DNA of 7,449 bases from an uncultured Lachnospiraceae bacterium (lineage in GTDB: Bacteria; Bacillota_A; Clostridia; Lachnospirales; Lachnospiraceae), in NCBI GenBank assembly GCA_946621895.1, contig CAMOOZ010000123.1:1-7449 (forward strand), given 5' to 3'. Position numbers and translations under genes: made by a program. Below are positions 6,071-7,449 of the stretch, in pieces. Numbering within the stretch: the first letter of the stretch is position 1; the number at the start of each line of letters is the position of its first letter. The notes under the pieces were generated by a model. That model did not search any database. It was given only the letters and a program-made list of their open reading frames with translations, and had not been told where the DNA came from.

Positions 6071-7449
6071 GGGCGCTGTACTCCCTTTTAAAGCCATACC
6101 GGGGGAGGATGCTCCTTGCGCTGCTGCTTGCCTTCTGCAATGTGGCGGGAGTGCTTTCCCTGCCGGTGCTTTTCGGCCGGGCGATCGACTGCCTTGCAGG
6201 CGAAAACAGCGTGGATTTCGACGGCCTTTTCCGGATCCTTCCGACAGCGCTTTTCATTGCCTGCGCGGCGGCGCTCTGCCAGTATATTGAGACTATGCTC
6301 TGCCAGCGCATCGCTTACCGGGTAACGGCATCCCTCAGGGACAGGGCCTTCAGGAAGCTTCAGCAGCTGCCCGTCTCCTGGCTGGATGCCCATCCCGCAG
6401 GGGAGACGATGAGCCTGCTCGGCGCGGACGCGGAGCAGCTGTGCGACGGGATTTTGATGCTCTTTTCCCAGTTCTTTCCCGGGGTTTTGACGATCCTGCT
6501 GACGCTGGCCTTCATGCTCCTGCAGGATATCGCGCTGACTGTTGTCGTCCTCTGCATCACCCCGCTTTCCCTGTTTGCCGCTTCCTTCATCGCATCCCGC
6601 ACGCACCGGATGTTCCTTACACAGGCGGATGCCCGGGCGAGGGAAACGGCGCTGATGGAGGAGATGACGGGGAATGTGAAGGTGGTCAGGGCGCTGGGCT
6701 ATGAGAAAACGGCGATGGCCCGTTTTGATCAGGTAAACCGGGAGGTCAGGGATTCCTCGCTGATGGCCACCTTTTACGCCTCGCTGACCAATCCGACAAC
6801 CCGCTTTGTGAACAACATCCTTTACGCCGTGCTGGCCTGCATGGGGGCTTTTCGCGTGCTGTCCGGCGGCTTTTCCGTGGGGGAGCTGACCTGCTTTTTA
6901 AGCTATGCCACCCAGTACACAAAGCCCTTTAACGAGATCACGGGGGTGTTCGCCGAGCTGCAGGGGGCGTTTACCTGCGCCGGCCGTCTCTCGGATTTTC
7001 TTGCGCTGCAGGAGGAGAGCGCCGGGGGCGAAAGCTTCCCGGGAGGCGGCGGGGGAAGCGTCACGGCGGACCGCATCGTCTTTTCCTATCAGCCGGATAA
7101 GCCCTTTATCCGAGGGCTTTCGCTTGAGGCGGCGCCCGGCAGGCATATCGCCATCGTAGGGCCCACGGGCTGCGGAAAGACCACGCTGATGAATCTGTTT
7201 CTCCGGTTTTATTCCCTCCAGGGAGGAGAGATCAGGATCGACGGCATGCCTGTGTCCCGGCTGAGTCCCCACGCGCTGCGCGGCCGCTTCGGCATGGTGC
7301 TGCAGGACACCTGGATCCGATATGGCAGCGTGGCACAGAATATCGCCCTCGGCAGGGAGGGGGCGACGATGGAGGAGATCACGGAAGCCGCCAGGGCCTG
7401 CGGAGCGCATGATTTTATCCGCCTTTTGCCTGAGGGATATGATACAATG
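6067..7449 (+). CDS. Heterodimeric ABC exporter partner subunit (3' end missing)
   Basis: An open frame of 461 codons continues past the right edge without a stop; exporters of this kind are usually about 570-600 residues, so roughly 110-120 are missing. The membrane domain covers about 1-300, with helices near 15-40, 55-77, 133-153 and 155-175 and further ones near 248-290. A Gly-rich linker (GGGGG at 326-330) leads to the nucleotide-binding domain: A-loop Y341, Walker A GPTGCGKTT (365-373), a normal-length segment with IDGMPVSRLSPHALR, and Q-loop Q413. The window ends shortly after LLPEGYDT, before the signature, Walker B and H-loop. The partner has a degenerate site, so this subunit is expected to carry the canonical Glu and His; that is inference. 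ATG overlaps the previous stop (ATGA), with a strong GAGGAGG (6053-6059) 7 bases upstream, pointing to matched production of both halves. Confidence 0.93.
   Translation, partial: MRALYSLLKPYRGRMLLALLLAFCNVAGVLSLPVLFGRAIDCLAGENSVDFDGLFRILPTALFIACAAALCQYIETMLCQRIAYRVTASLRDRAFRKLQQLPVSWLDAHPAGETMSLLGADAEQLCDGILMLFSQFFPGVLTILLTLAFMLLQDIALTVVVLCITPLSLFAASFIASRTHRMFLTQADARARETALMEEMTGNVKVVRALGYEKTAMARFDQVNREVRDSSLMATFYASLTNPTTRFVNNILYAVLACMGAFRVLSGGFSVGELTCFLSYATQYTKPFNEITGVFAELQGAFTCAGRLSDFLALQEESAGGESFPGGGGGSVTADRIVFSYQPDKPFIRGLSLEAAPGRHIAIVGPTGCGKTTLMNLFLRFYSLQGGEIRIDGMPVSRLSPHALRGRFGMVLQDTWIRYGSVAQNIALGREGATMEEITEAARACGAHDFIRLLPEGYDTM

Noticed and set aside
4334..6097. A 587-codon open frame on the - strand opposite the first ABC subunit
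   Set aside because: It mirrors the real gene almost end to end, and its translation is rich in Arg, His, Gln and Pro with no recognisable domain. Open antisense frames are expected when a GC-rich gene avoids certain codons. The + strand frame has a full set of ABC motifs.

Overview
The window reads as a chromosomal segment from a Gram-positive Firmicute, most likely class Clostridia and plausibly Lachnospiraceae. The grounds are DivIB-type FtsQ rather than a proteobacterial form, an LTA-synthase-family enzyme, purine-rich Shine-Dalgarno sites, TTG starts, and the gene order ftsW-divIB-ftsZ with no ftsA between. Genus cannot be set from the sequence alone. All genes are on the + strand and nearly every base is coding. 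The only gap of any size is 89 bases before ftsZ.

Region 1 (1-2492) is the distal end of a division and cell-wall (dcw) cluster. It holds the C-terminal third of an FtsW-type SEDS glycosyltransferase, a complete FtsQ/DivIB overlapping it by 4 bases, and a complete FtsZ. FtsZ has its own good sigma-A-type promoter (TTGAAA-17 bp-TATGAT) in the gap before it. Both ftsQ and ftsZ start with TTG behind strong ribosome-binding sites.

Region 2 (2496-7449) is an envelope and export module. It starts 3 bases after the ftsZ stop with an LTA-synthase-like phosphoglycerol transferase. This overlaps by 4 bases (ATGA) the first subunit of a heterodimeric ABC exporter, which overlaps by 4 bases (ATGA) the second subunit. 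The second subunit runs off the right edge with about 110-120 residues missing. The first exporter subunit shows the degenerate ATP-site pattern (Asp for the catalytic Glu, Gln for the H-loop His), plus an 11-residue contraction between Walker A and the Q-loop.

The most notable feature lies at the junction. A textbook intrinsic terminator (perfect 12-bp stem, 6-base loop, T-run) sits 20 bases after the ftsZ stop, inside the first 18 codons of the LTA-synthase gene. It therefore both ends the ftsZ message and encodes the first membrane helix of the next protein. This suggests a translation-coupled attenuator linking division and envelope-polymer genes. A second oddity is a cluster of inverted repeats in the DNA for a polar cytoplasmic loop of the LTA-synthase-like protein. 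I found no RNA genes, CRISPR arrays, insertion sequences or phage genes. The individual families are all known; anything new lies in their arrangement and regulation.
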